This document shows positions 1 to 7,106 of a stretch of DNA of 35,045 bases, piece by piece (within the stretch, counting starts at the first letter, position 1; each line of letters starts with the position of its first letter). The notes beneath the pieces are model-generated. The model was not told the origin of the DNA, did no database searches, and saw nothing but the letters and a program-made list of their open reading frames with translations. This stretch comes from Verrucomicrobiales bacterium (GTDB lineage: Bacteria; Verrucomicrobiota; Verrucomicrobiia; Limisphaerales; UBA1100): positions 1 through 35,045 of the forward strand of contig SYLI01000070.1 in NCBI GenBank assembly GCA_005809105.1. Reading direction: 5' to 3'. The translations under genes were made by a program, and so were the position numbers.

Positions 1-761
1 GAGAAGATGCCCCCCGCGATGCGCAGCGCCGCCGCGCCCCGCGAGTCGCCGATGGCAACACCTATGATACATGGGCCGGCCAGATCGCTGGGCAGGAAGA
101 GCAGGATGCCGAGCATGATGATGAGCTCCACCGAAATGAGCAGCGTGCCGATGGACATGCCCGCTTGCAGCGGAATGCCGTAGCAGGGATAGCCCCTGCC
201 CTTGAGCGCCGCAAAGGCGGTGCGGCTGTTGGCAAAGGTGTTGACGCGAATGCCGAAGGCCGCCACGCCGTAGCTGCCAAGAATGCCCACCACCGAACAG
301 AGGAGGATCATCACCACCTTGTAGGCACCCAGGCCGTGGCCACCGTGGCCGTCGGGTGTCAGGAACCCAAAGTAGGCCACCATGACGGCGGCAATGAGCA
401 CCCAGAGAATGGACAGGAACCGCCCCTGCGTGTGCAGGTAGGCGCGGCATGTGGCGTAGATGAGCTCCGAGACATCCAGCATGGATTTGTGCACCGGCAG
501 GTTTTTGATCCGGCTGTAAATCATGAGCCCAAACACAAACCCCAGCGCGCACACCACCAGACCACCGAGCAGCAAGTCGTGGCCCGAATAGCCGAGGAAC
601 TCGACTTTCACGGTCTCATTCTTCAAGTCGGGAAGCACCAGGTTCGCCTCGCCGCCGCCCACATGGGATTGGGTGGCGTTGGCATTCGCGGCCGGGCAAG
701 TCGCAGGCGCCAGAAAAAACCCGACGGCACAAAGAAGCGAAAGCAGGCGAAGTGTATTCAC
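1..761 (-). CDS. hppA: Membrane-bound ion-pumping pyrophosphatase, N-terminal part (cut by window start)
   Basis: This family couples hydrolysis of pyrophosphate to H+ or Na+ pumping across the membrane. Reading from a GTG at 759-761, the first 253 residues are visible. They comprise a signal-like hydrophobic start (NTLRLLSLLCAVGFFLA), a linker, and then successive membrane helices. Between the helices are segments typical of the family: LDVSELIYATCRAYLHTQGR, FGIRVNTFANSRTAFAALKG, AGMSIGTLLISVELIIMLGI and GPCIIGVAIGDSRGAAALRI. The catalytic DxxxDxxxD region lies outside the window, so H+ versus Na+ specificity and K+ dependence cannot be read. A loop rich in His and Gly (DGHGGHGLGAYK) follows an early helix. 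No good Shine-Dalgarno sequence precedes the GTG, so the exact start is moderately uncertain. The gene follows the metK operon on the same strand after 133 bases. Confidence 0.9.
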   Translation of the reverse strand, partial: MNTLRLLSLLCAVGFFLAPATCPAANANATQSHVGGGEANLVLPDLKNETVKVEFLGYSGHDLLLGGLVVCALGFVFGLMIYSRIKNLPVHKSMLDVSELIYATCRAYLHTQGRFLSILWVLIAAVMVAYFGFLTPDGHGGHGLGAYKVVMILLCSVVGILGSYGVAAFGIRVNTFANSRTAFAALKGRGYPCYGIPLQAGMSIGTLLISVELIIMLGILLFLPSDLAGPCIIGVAIGDSRGAAALRIAGGIF

Positions 762-763
762 TG

Positions 764-777
764 TTTGGAGTTTGGAG
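764..777. repeat. Two tandem heptamers (TTTGGAG) just upstream of the hppA start
   Basis: The plus strand reads TTTGGAG twice in a row, immediately upstream of the GTG start of hppA on the other strand. A similar heptamer array (AACTTTG) lies in the thiD-polX divergent region. The function is unknown. They could be slipped-strand repeats or a regulatory site. Confidence 0.6.
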
Positions 778-839
778 GTTGTCTTGGGTTTCCGCGAACA
801 TCCCGCACGCGGGAAGCGGTAGAAGGCAAGATGGACAAA

Positions 840-852
840 GGCTTGTCAAGCC
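840..852 (-). promoter_or_regulatory. Inverted repeat containing a -35-like TTGACA upstream of hppA
   Basis: The 133-base gap between metK and hppA contains GGCTTGACAAGCC, a perfect 6-1-6 inverted repeat with a consensus -35 hexamer at its centre (844-849, minus strand). No convincing -10 box stands at 16-18 bases; the best TA-containing match is 19-20 bases away. It could be a promoter with an overlapping operator, but this is weakly supported. Confidence 0.25.
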
Positions 853-894
853 ATTCATGACCTGCAGGCTTCCAAGTGGGAGTGCTTCCCAATT

Positions 895-2085
895 CTAGCC
901 GACCTCATTCACCAGCGCGCGAGCCTTTGGCGCACACCCCCTGCCGCCTGGTGACCAGCACTCCCAGGGAAGGTGCGCGTCGCTCCACGGCCCCCATGCC
1001 ACGAAGGGACGAAACCGCACTGCCGCAAGCCCGAGGTCCCGATGGGAACCTGCAAGCGTAAGGTCGTAGCCCGAGAGCCATCGGTGCGCAAGACGAGGCT
1101 CGAGCGGCCGGCCGTCGCTCTCGATTGTCACTTGTGCCGGCGCGCTGCCCCCGGGCACGTAGGCGAAGCGAACGAGAGCGTCGCGGCAGAGGCCGGAGGC
1201 CACGAGGTGTTTGGCGATTTGCCGGGCCCGAAGCGGCCCACAACGATCCACCTTGTGAGGGTCCTTGCCGCAGAGCGCACCGCCCCCAATGGGAACCGCC
1301 GGCCCGTAGAAATCGACGACGAGCTTCTTGCCCGAGAGACCGTTGTCGCCGTAAGGACCGCCAACGGCAAATGCTCCCGCGCCGTTGATACGCAGGACTT
1401 CGGGGCCGAGATTGCCTCTGCCCAGCGATGGAAAGGCACGCTTGGCTCCCTCAATCCACATTTCGACTGCACCGCGCGCAAGCCGGGCGACCTCCACGTC
1501 ATCCGCGTCTTGGGCGTGGTGCGCCGATACCGATACGATCCTTAGTGTGGGAGCCTCAGGCTGGCCCCCGATCGCAACAAGAACCTTCCCGTCCGGCCCC
1601 AGCACATCGGGGTGTTCGCACCGCACCCGATTCAACTGCTCGGCGAGAGTCCGCGCGAGGAAGTGTTCTACAGGGAGGAAGTTGGTCCGCTCGTCACCGC
1701 AGGCGTAGCCCATCACCACCGATTGGTCATCTGAGACTCCGCGAATCTCGCGCTCGCCGTCCTGCAAGTTATCGAGGCACAGATCAGAAACGATCCGAAG
1801 CTCGGCTGGAGCTGGCTGCCAGCGGTCGTAGCCCACTTCCGCGAAGACGTCACGGACGGATCCCTCCACATCAATCCCCGTGGCTTTGTTCCCGGCAATG
1901 CGCCCATCGACAAACACCACGTTGCGATGCACGGCCACCTCCACCGCCACCAGCGCATCGGGGTCGCGCTCGCAAGCTGCATCAACGAGCGCGTCGGCAA
2001 TCGCGTCGGCCAGACGGTCGGGATGACCGGGCAGCACGTACTCCGCGAAACGAACATTTTCAACTGTAGCAGGTTCAGTCTTCAT
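895..2085 (-). CDS. metK: Divergent S-adenosylmethionine synthetase (methionine adenosyltransferase)
   Basis: MetK makes S-adenosylmethionine from methionine and ATP. The 396-residue product has the family's length (about 380-400) and layout. Visible are GHPDR (H21, D23), E49 in VAVEV, the gating-loop segment VSDDQSVVMGYA, K167 in GPDGK, GGPYGDNGLSGKK (D247, K254) and GGGALCGKDPHKVDR (K274, K278, D280). These correspond to the catalytic residues of the E. coli enzyme. Several normally invariant positions differ: HPDK is HPDR, GRK is GKK, and the stretch before GGGA is rewritten. This is a clearly diverged lineage that still looks active. The ATG at 2083-2085 is chosen because AAAGGAAAC lies just upstream; it overlaps the end of the VWA gene by 11 bases. 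It is the last gene of a four-gene operon behind a SAM-I riboswitch, which fits end-product control. Confidence 0.88.
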   Translation of the reverse strand: MKTEPATVENVRFAEYVLPGHPDRLADAIADALVDAACERDPDALVAVEVAVHRNVVFVDGRIAGNKATGIDVEGSVRDVFAEVGYDRWQPAPAELRIVSDLCLDNLQDGEREIRGVSDDQSVVMGYACGDERTNFLPVEHFLARTLAEQLNRVRCEHPDVLGPDGKVLVAIGGQPEAPTLRIVSVSAHHAQDADDVEVARLARGAVEMWIEGAKRAFPSLGRGNLGPEVLRINGAGAFAVGGPYGDNGLSGKKLVVDFYGPAVPIGGGALCGKDPHKVDRCGPLRARQIAKHLVASGLCRDALVRFAYVPGGSAPAQVTIESDGRPLEPRLAHRWLSGYDLTLAGSHRDLGLAAVRFRPFVAWGPWSDAHLPWECWSPGGRGCAPKARALVNEVG

Positions 2086-3460
2086 TGTTTCCTTTCTTGA
2101 TCGGTAGCTCGACGAACTTGCGTGCGATGCCCTCGAGTTGCTTGCGATCGCCACCCGGTGTCAGCGCCACGTCCAATCGCGCGCGCGAGCGTGCAAGCCA
2201 CTCGCGATGCATTTTTGGAACAGGGCCCACATACCCATCGGTGAGTAAGAGAGCGCGGGAGATGCGATGCTCCAACATGTGCGCGGTGACGCAGGCCATG
2301 TCGGTGCCTCCTGTCGTATAGACCCGCCCAAGGCTTACGCCCCGCCTGTCTAGGTCGACGACACCTCCGCTGAAGCAATGCACCACGCAGCTGCCACTCC
2401 TCATATGCGGGCGCACCGCCGCAAACAGGTCGGCCTGGTAGGGGCCAGTGCTGCCGCTCACGTCCACGTACACATGCACGAGCGCAGGTGTGGGCGTGGC
2501 CTTGGGCTGTGGCAACTCGGTCTGGAACAAAAGTGGTGGTGCGCCAAGCAGCCCTCGCACCACGGCCCTGCGATCGCGCAGTTGCGGGATAGGTGTGCTC
2601 GCCACGCGATCAACAAGGCCTTGCTTCGTGCGTTGGGTCGTGCCCGCACCTTCAATCGCCAGCGTGTGGAACATGCGCCTCAAAAGTGCGATGGCACTAG
2701 GGATACCGCGCCGCCATGCAACAAGGGTCTCTCGAAGCTCGCCCCCAACGCTCCTGCCGTGCCCTGGATCGGGAGGCGTCGGCCACTTCTCGACCACCGC
2801 GCGGATGGCATCAAGCAGCACCGACGCGCGAGCGGCCTCGAGGGAGCGTCCTTCTCGTCCCTCTTCGGGGCCATGGTCGCCGAGGAGAATCCAGCCCAAC
2901 TCGAACACATCTTCGCAGGCGGTTTGCTCGAGGATACGGAAGAGCTCGCTGTAGCCGACGCCGGCCTTGCCATAGAGCGCTAGCACGACCTCGCGAACAC
3001 TCTCGGGAAGGGTCGCTGGCGGTTCAGGGTGCAATGGCCAGCCGGGAGGCGGCCGCAACAGACAGGACGGAAAGGTGTCGGCGGCGTTCATCTTCTCGAA
3101 AAAACCACGGTACGCCTCGCTTGGAAACATGTGACAAAGCAGCGAATTGATGACCGCGTCGAAGGCAATGTTTTGCGCCTCGGTGATGCGCGGAAAGAGC
3201 CGCGTATGCCCGAGCAGGACGTGGTGAACCTCGTGCATCACCAGCATCAGAAGGTGCTCGTCGCTGCGGCAGTGGCGTTCAATGAAGCCGGGATTGAGCA
3301 GCAAACGAGGGGTCGTCCGGCACTCGACGGCGGCTGACTCGACCGAGTCGTCGAGGCCGATGTCCAGAAGCCCAAGCAGCCCGTCCATCGCATAATGTGC
3401 GGCGGGGAAGCAGTTCAGGATGCGGTGCCGAAGGTTCCCGGGTGCAGAGCGGTAGCTCAT
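2075..3460 (-). CDS. VWA-like protein with N-terminal HExxH metallopeptidase-like domain (DUF2201 type)
   Basis: The 461-residue product appears cytoplasmic, with no signal peptide. The N-terminal half carries HEVHHVLLGH (H76, E77, H80, H85), the HExxH pattern of the putative metallopeptidase domain found in DUF2201 proteins. The C-terminal part has a complete MIDAS metal site of a VWA domain: DVSGS (D333, S335, S337), GGTD (T386, D387) and LLTDG (D408). Proteins of this build usually work with MoxR-type AAA+ ATPases, and one is encoded two genes upstream. The ATG at 3458-3460 overlaps the previous stop as ATGA and has GGAGGT upstream, which strongly supports this start over a longer open frame reaching 3652. 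The substrate is unknown. The link to MetK, encoded next, could be assembly, metal loading or turnover, but this is only inferred. Confidence 0.85.
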   Translation of the reverse strand: MSYRSAPGNLRHRILNCFPAAHYAMDGLLGLLDIGLDDSVESAAVECRTTPRLLLNPGFIERHCRSDEHLLMLVMHEVHHVLLGHTRLFPRITEAQNIAFDAVINSLLCHMFPSEAYRGFFEKMNAADTFPSCLLRPPPGWPLHPEPPATLPESVREVVLALYGKAGVGYSELFRILEQTACEDVFELGWILLGDHGPEEGREGRSLEAARASVLLDAIRAVVEKWPTPPDPGHGRSVGGELRETLVAWRRGIPSAIALLRRMFHTLAIEGAGTTQRTKQGLVDRVASTPIPQLRDRRAVVRGLLGAPPLLFQTELPQPKATPTPALVHVYVDVSGSTGPYQADLFAAVRPHMRSGSCVVHCFSGGVVDLDRRGVSLGRVYTTGGTDMACVTAHMLEHRISRALLLTDGYVGPVPKMHREWLARSRARLDVALTPGGDRKQLEGIARKFVELPIKKGNNED

Positions 3461-3912
3461 GGTTGACCTCCAGAAATAAAGCGGGCATCTCGGGTGACGA
3501 GTTGGCGACAAAGCGTCTCCCGATCGAGCCGTGGCGTCTTTTGCGCGACCCACACGATGTCGGAAGACTTCGACAGGAGAACGAGAGCGAGCGGCAGATC
3601 GCAAAGGAGTTCGGGGCTCAAGTTCGCCAACGGTCGGCAGACCATCGCGCACCCGGCAAGCCCGCGCGCCTCGACTTCGCGCTCGATTCGGGTGCGCAGC
3701 GCTTCGATCGGATCATGCGAGCGTGGCTCGCCGAGGCGGTAGAGTAACCAAGCTGCCAGGTCTTCTGAATTGAGGCGCTGTTGTGCCTCCGGCCCCAAGG
3801 TCGCAACGGCAACGTACGCGGCACCGCATCTTGGCGGGTGAATCTGGACGGGCTCCATGGTCACATAGTACCGCGACGGGCAGCCATAGTTCCGCACAAG
3901 GGGGTAGGTCAT
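3457..3912 (-). CDS. Conserved-operon protein of unknown function, 151 residues
   Basis: I do not recognise this protein. It has no signal peptide, membrane helix or obvious catalytic motif. The middle is predicted helical and charged (EALRTRIEREVEARG), and a hydrophobic strand LPLALVLLSKSSDIVWV lies near the C-terminus. It is locked into the operon by ATGA overlaps on both sides: its start overlaps the AAA+ stop and its stop overlaps the VWA start. AGGGAGG upstream of the ATG is a good ribosome binding site. The position between an AAA+ ATPase and its VWA partner suggests an adaptor or third subunit of the same complex. This is inferred from context only. Confidence 0.8.
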   Translation of the reverse strand: MTYPLVRNYGCPSRYYVTMEPVQIHPPRCGAAYVAVATLGPEAQQRLNSEDLAAWLLYRLGEPRSHDPIEALRTRIEREVEARGLAGCAMVCRPLANLSPELLCDLPLALVLLSKSSDIVWVAQKTPRLDRETLCRQLVTRDARFISGGQP

Positions 3913-5396
3913 GATAAGGCCTCCCTCCCCCAGCCAAAGAGCTCCACCAACTCGCGGAACCAGGTGAGGATCGACGCCGGAACGAAGTCCCCGTCATCGC
4001 GCTCGAATGCCACGAGAAGCGCGTTGTAAAGGGTTCGGTCAGCAACCGATTCCTTCTTCAATCCCACCAGCTCGTGCTGGATCTCTCGCAAGAGCTCTGT
4101 GCGCCGCGACCCCTGGATCGGACTGAACTTGCGTTCCCCGGGGTGCTCGATTCGTTTTTGGACCTCGGCGATGACCTCGAATGCGGTGGCAGTCAGGTTA
4201 ACCTTGGTTGAGACGACAGGATACAGGGCGGCTGCGAACATCACGCGCTTGGCAGGCGCCAACTCGGCGTAGGCGTCGAGCACGAAAGTGGACAGATCGG
4301 TTGCGCCCAGCCCGACGCGCAAGCCCAGCCCCACGCGCCGCACGGGATCGGGTTCAGAGAGCACAAGGCGTGTGAGATCGCTTTGCGGAAGGCGCGCAAG
4401 CGCCCATGCCTGTCGGTGCGCGGCCAGCACCTTGCCGCTGTCGAGAGCGCGGCCGATGGCCGGCTGCGGGAGGCCACACCGTAACGCAAGGTAGGCCGAT
4501 TCTCCCGGATCACACGACGCATCTACGCACACTCTCGCGGCGTGGACGGCGATGACGGCGTCGTGGAGGTAGCGCGCCCGGCGAGGACTGATTTTCCTTT
4601 GCATCTTCTCAAGCAGCGGCAGCAGTGCGCCCACGTAGTCGCACGCGGCCTCGCAAAGCGAGGCACGAACGGCAGGGAGCAATCGGCGGACAGTCTCTAC
4701 CTCCAACCGCAGTCGAGCGGCCGCGTCAGGCTGAACTTCATCGGAGGTACCGCCAATAACCGCCCGCCGCTCAGTCTCGGTCATTGTGCGGAAGTCGGGC
4801 GCCTCGAGAACGAATGGAAAACGGTCGGCCAATGCCGGGTCGAGTGGCTCCGAGCCACGGTAGACATCGACGCCCTCCTCCTCTTCTTCGCCGCTCTCCG
4901 GCAGCGCCGGCGGGTTCATGGCGGCCCATCTGAACCTCAGCTTTGGAAGCTCAAGCCCCTGAACCACGCGCTCGTGGATGATGGGAAAGAGCTTGTTCTG
5001 AAGGTCAACTCGGCAGCGCGAAATCTCGTCAATCAGAACGGACTCAACGTCCCAGATCGAGCTGGCAGTGGGCACGTAGACGAGCTGGGTGCGGTCGTCG
5101 GAAGGAACGGGATAGCCCACGAGGTCGTCGAAGTTTAGAAGCGAGGCGTTGTAGTGCCTGTGTCGAAGCCCCAAGGCACCTGCAAGTCGGTTGAGAAGAA
5201 GCGACTTCGCAGTGCCATGCGGGCCGATGAGAAGAACCGGCTCCTCTGTCGCCAGCGCGGCGACCACCACCGGCTCCATCGCGCGCCATCCGAAGATGCC
5301 CAGGGAGGCCAACGCCCCGGTTCCAGCCGGCGGGCCGTTCCTGCGCGCCACGTCCTTCTTGCTCTCCGCACCTTTCGTTTTTCTCGCCACAACCAT
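3909..5396 (-). CDS. MoxR-family AAA+ ATPase
   Basis: MoxR ATPases are hexameric chaperone-like machines that remodel or metal-load target proteins together with VWA partners. The 495-residue product has Walker A GPHGTAKS (G58-S65), Walker B VLIDE (D123, E124), sensor-1 AAMNPP (N161) and the DPALADRF arginine-finger segment (R192). An acidic insert EEEEE lies before the finger. The C-terminal 250 residues are helical and unassigned. The start is ambiguous. ATG at 5394-5396 has GGAGG only one base away, whereas GTG at 5388-5390 is spaced seven bases from the same GGAGG and may be the true start. The open frame continues to 5495, but that part lies in the riboswitch leader. It is the first gene of the SAM-controlled operon. 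Confidence 0.87.
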   Translation of the reverse strand: MVVARKTKGAESKKDVARRNGPPAGTGALASLGIFGWRAMEPVVVAALATEEPVLLIGPHGTAKSLLLNRLAGALGLRHRHYNASLLNFDDLVGYPVPSDDRTQLVYVPTASSIWDVESVLIDEISRCRVDLQNKLFPIIHERVVQGLELPKLRFRWAAMNPPALPESGEEEEEGVDVYRGSEPLDPALADRFPFVLEAPDFRTMTETERRAVIGGTSDEVQPDAAARLRLEVETVRRLLPAVRASLCEAACDYVGALLPLLEKMQRKISPRRARYLHDAVIAVHAARVCVDASCDPGESAYLALRCGLPQPAIGRALDSGKVLAAHRQAWALARLPQSDLTRLVLSEPDPVRRVGLGLRVGLGATDLSTFVLDAYAELAPAKRVMFAAALYPVVSTKVNLTATAFEVIAEVQKRIEHPGERKFSPIQGSRRTELLREIQHELVGLKKESVADRTLYNALLVAFERDDGDFVPASILTWFRELVELFGWGREALS

Positions 5397-5446
5397 TCCT
5401 CCGCGATGCGGCCGCGCGGACGTGTGGTGCGCCCCAAAACGTAATC

Positions 5447-5473
5447 GGCCCCCCTCGCAGTGCAAGGGAGGCC
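5447..5473 (-). terminator. Leader hairpin downstream of the riboswitch (likely attenuator)
   Basis: On the minus strand GGCCTCCCT and AGGGGGGCC can form a 9-bp stem (one G-T pair) around a nine-base loop, 14 bases after the aptamer and about 50 bases before the AAA+ start. The following TTACGTTTT is a weak T-tract. The layout aptamer-hairpin-gene is the usual one for SAM-I attenuation. A CCTC in the first arm could pair with GAGG of the aptamer's closing stem as an antiterminator. The mechanism is inferred. Confidence 0.55.
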
Positions 5474-5487
5474 GCCGTCTTTGGCGT

Positions 5488-5602
5488 CCCCTCATCGTCT
5501 GCGAGGCCTTGTGAGCCTCGCACCAGGCGTTGCCACCTTACCCGTTGGGCAGGTTGGCCGGGTTTCGCAGGGCCTTAGTCCCTCCACCCGTCCTGATGAG
5601 AG
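5488..5602 (-). ncRNA. SAM-I (S-box) riboswitch aptamer
   Basis: Reading the minus strand, the SAM-I core is recognisable in order. The P1 5' arm is CTCTCATC (5595-5602). The conserved GGGTGGAGGGACT is followed by GGCCCTGCGAAACCC, CGGCCAACC, AAGGTGGCAACGCCTG and a P4 hairpin GCGAGGC/GCCTCGC. The P1 3' arm is GATGAGGG, giving eight pairs (one G-T). Small departures from consensus are an extra C in the CGGCAACC segment and GC for CT after AAGGTG. This element binds SAM and typically shuts down downstream methionine/SAM genes when SAM is high. Here it precedes an operon whose last gene is a SAM synthetase. Confidence 0.92.
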
Positions 5603-5644
5603 CCGTTACCTAAAACTTGTTGCCGGACCTAGCCGACGAAGTTG

Positions 5645-5673
5645 AATGTGCACGAAGACGCACCACCCGTCAA
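5645..5673 (-). promoter_or_regulatory. Candidate sigma-70 promoter of the SAM-riboswitch operon
   Basis: On the minus strand TTGACG (5668-5673) and CACATT (5645-5650) are separated by 17 bases. This puts the transcription start near 5638, about 35 bases before the aptamer. The -10 box is poor (three of six matches). The rest of the 5603-5772 gap shows nothing else I can name. Confidence 0.4.
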
Positions 5674-5772
5674 ACGTAATTATCTCGCTCAATACGAAAT
5701 GAGCCTTTGGTGGATATGTGCTGTGCGATTGCGCCTGCCAAGACCTGCGCGTTCAAGCTTGTGAAGATAGAA

Positions 5773-5847
5773 TGGCTCCAGAGGTAGGATTCGAACCTAC
5801 AACCACACGGTTAACAGCCGCGTGCTCTACCATTGAGCTACTCTGGA
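5773..5847 (-). tRNA. tRNA-Asn (anticodon GTT)
   Basis: The minus strand folds as a full cloverleaf. The acceptor is TCCAGAG/CTCTGGA, the D stem GCTC/GAGC, the anticodon stem CGCGG/CCGTG with loop CTGTTAA, and the T stem GTAGG/CCTAC with loop TTCGAAT. The discriminator is G and the CCA is encoded in the DNA (5773-5775). GTT reads Asn codons. A promoter-like sequence lies just upstream at 5862-5890. Confidence 0.97.
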
Positions 5848-5861
5848 ATCAGAGAGCCGGA

Positions 5862-5890
5862 AAATTATCGGCCGGTCAAAGCAGAGTCAA
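5862..5890 (-). promoter_or_regulatory. Candidate promoter of tRNA-Asn
   Basis: On the minus strand TTGACT (5885-5890) is followed 17 bases later by TAATTT (5862-5867), or 15 bases later by GATAAT (5864-5869). Both -10 choices lie about 15 bases before the mature tRNA 5' end. Confidence 0.5.
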
Positions 5891-5918
5891 GTGCGCCCTC
5901 CCGCACGGCGCGCCCGCA

Positions 5919-6347
5919 TCACCGTGCGTAGCGCAGTCGCCCCGGCAGCACAAACGCATTGGGCCAATGGCTCACTTCGCAAACACGCTCCGCATCGAGA
6001 CGCACCTCCACAATGTCGAAGCGAAAGGCCACCTTGGGGTTGCCCAGCAGGCGCAGGTAATCCAGAGCCGCATGCGCCAGCGCGAGACGTTTCCTGGCAT
6101 CCACCGCAGCCGCCGGGCGAAGGAGTGATCCCACCGCGCGCGTCTTGACCTCTACAAAAACAAGACAGTCGCCCTCACGGAATACCAAATCAATTTCACC
6201 ACGACGCAATCGCGCGTTGGCGGCCAGAAACTTGAGGCCGATGCCCTCCAAGTGCGCCCGGGCCGCACGCTCTCCGAGCCTGCCTGTGCGCAAATGAGCC
6301 GCCATTGGCCGACGCACCAGTCGCCTGAGCCATGCGCCCCATTCCAC
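5919..6347 (-). CDS. YraN/UPF0102 family endonuclease-like protein
   Basis: The 142-residue protein is of normal length for the YraN family, which has a restriction-endonuclease-like fold and no firmly known role. The fold's active-site pattern is visible: GEIDLVFREGDCLVFVEVKTR, with the D and the E-x-K in the expected order. The N-terminal GRLGERAARAHLEGIG is also typical. The ATG at 6345-6347 lies four bases past the rnhB stop with AAGGTGA about ten bases upstream; an internal ATG 14 codons later is possible. The rplS-rnhB-yraN order is widely conserved in bacteria, suggesting a genome-maintenance or housekeeping role. Confidence 0.9.
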   Translation of the reverse strand: MEWGAWLRRLVRRPMAAHLRTGRLGERAARAHLEGIGLKFLAANARLRRGEIDLVFREGDCLVFVEVKTRAVGSLLRPAAAVDARKRLALAHAALDYLRLLGNPKVAFRFDIVEVRLDAERVCEVSHWPNAFVLPGRLRYAR

Positions 6348-6351
6348 GACT

Positions 6352-7050
6352 TCACCTTAACGTGGCCTGGTCTTGCCGCAAGGGCGCAAAGCTGCGCCGG
6401 TGGAGGGGGCACGGCCCGTGCTGTTGGATTGCCGCCAGATGCGCCGCCGTGCCGTAACCTTTATGCCGGACAAATCCATATTGCGGCCAGCGCGCATTGT
6501 GTTCCTGCATGAGCCGATCACGTGTGACTTTGGCAATGATGCTCGCCGCAGCAATCGTGTAGCTGCGCGCGTCGCCCTGCACCAGTGCCGTCTGAGCAAA
6601 CCCCAAGTCTCGCACAGCCAATCCATCCACGAGCACATGCTGCGGCCTCACCGGCAGCGCCGTCAACGCTTGGCGCATCGCTGCATGAGTGGCTTCAAGA
6701 ATATTGATGCGGTCGATGATCTCGGCCTCCACCACCGCCACGGCGCGGGAGATGTGAGTGTCGGCAGCAAGGATTTGGAAGAGTTCCTCCCGGACACGTG
6801 CCGAAAGTTGTTTCGAATCGTTGAGGCGCGACAGAGCCGGCGGCACTCCCGCCTTGAACCACTCATGGGGAAGGATGACGGCCGCCGCCACCACCGGCCC
6901 GGCCAGTGGCCCGCGTCCGGCTTCATCCACTCCTGCTAGGCAACGGACGCCACGGGCAAACAAGTCGCGCTCAAACTGAAACCGGTCTGTCTCCTGCTTC
7001 CGCACCTGCCTTTTGTGGCCAGCGTGCCACGGTTTGGAAAAGCAAAACAT
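6352..7050 (-). CDS. rnhB: Ribonuclease HII
   Basis: RNase HII removes ribonucleotides and RNA primers from RNA:DNA hybrids. The 232-residue protein contains GVDEAGRGPLAGP (D42, E43), NDSKQLS, VDG (D142), GDARSYTIAAASIIAKVTRD (D160, D178) and the C-terminal YGFVRHKGYGTAAH. The catalytic acidic residues are present. The first 30 residues are not conserved in the family. The ATG at 7048-7050 has AGGGG only two bases upstream, so a GTG 15 codons inside (near 7005) is an alternative start. It lies downstream of the rplS terminator and four bases before yraN, so it probably forms a unit with yraN. Confidence 0.93.
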   Translation of the reverse strand: MFCFSKPWHAGHKRQVRKQETDRFQFERDLFARGVRCLAGVDEAGRGPLAGPVVAAAVILPHEWFKAGVPPALSRLNDSKQLSARVREELFQILAADTHISRAVAVVEAEIIDRINILEATHAAMRQALTALPVRPQHVLVDGLAVRDLGFAQTALVQGDARSYTIAAASIIAKVTRDRLMQEHNARWPQYGFVRHKGYGTAAHLAAIQQHGPCPLHRRSFAPLRQDQATLR

Positions 7051-7052
7051 AT

Positions 7053-7071
7053 CCCCTGCTGGATGCAGGGG
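7053..7071 (-). other. Hairpin covering the rnhB ribosome binding site
   Basis: On the minus strand CCCCTGC and GCAGGGG form a perfect 7-bp stem with a five-base loop. The second arm includes the only Shine-Dalgarno-like AGGGG of rnhB and ends two bases before the ATG. It could reduce rnhB translation, or act as a weak second terminator because T-rich sequence follows inside the gene. Confidence 0.5.
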
Positions 7072-7106
7072 TGGGGACTTGGGCTTGGGGGACGCGGACG
7101 CCCACC

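Noticed and set aside
165-860. A 231-codon plus-strand open frame opposite hppA
   Set aside because: The opposite strand encodes recognisable pyrophosphatase helices and motifs; this frame shows none.
895-5396. Calling the AAA/VWA/MetK operon an established anti-phage or conflict system
   Set aside because: MoxR-VWA pairs occur in such systems, but no effector (nuclease, toxin, peptidase with known target) is visible beyond HExxH. The SAM riboswitch also points to metabolic control. Kept only as an alternative.
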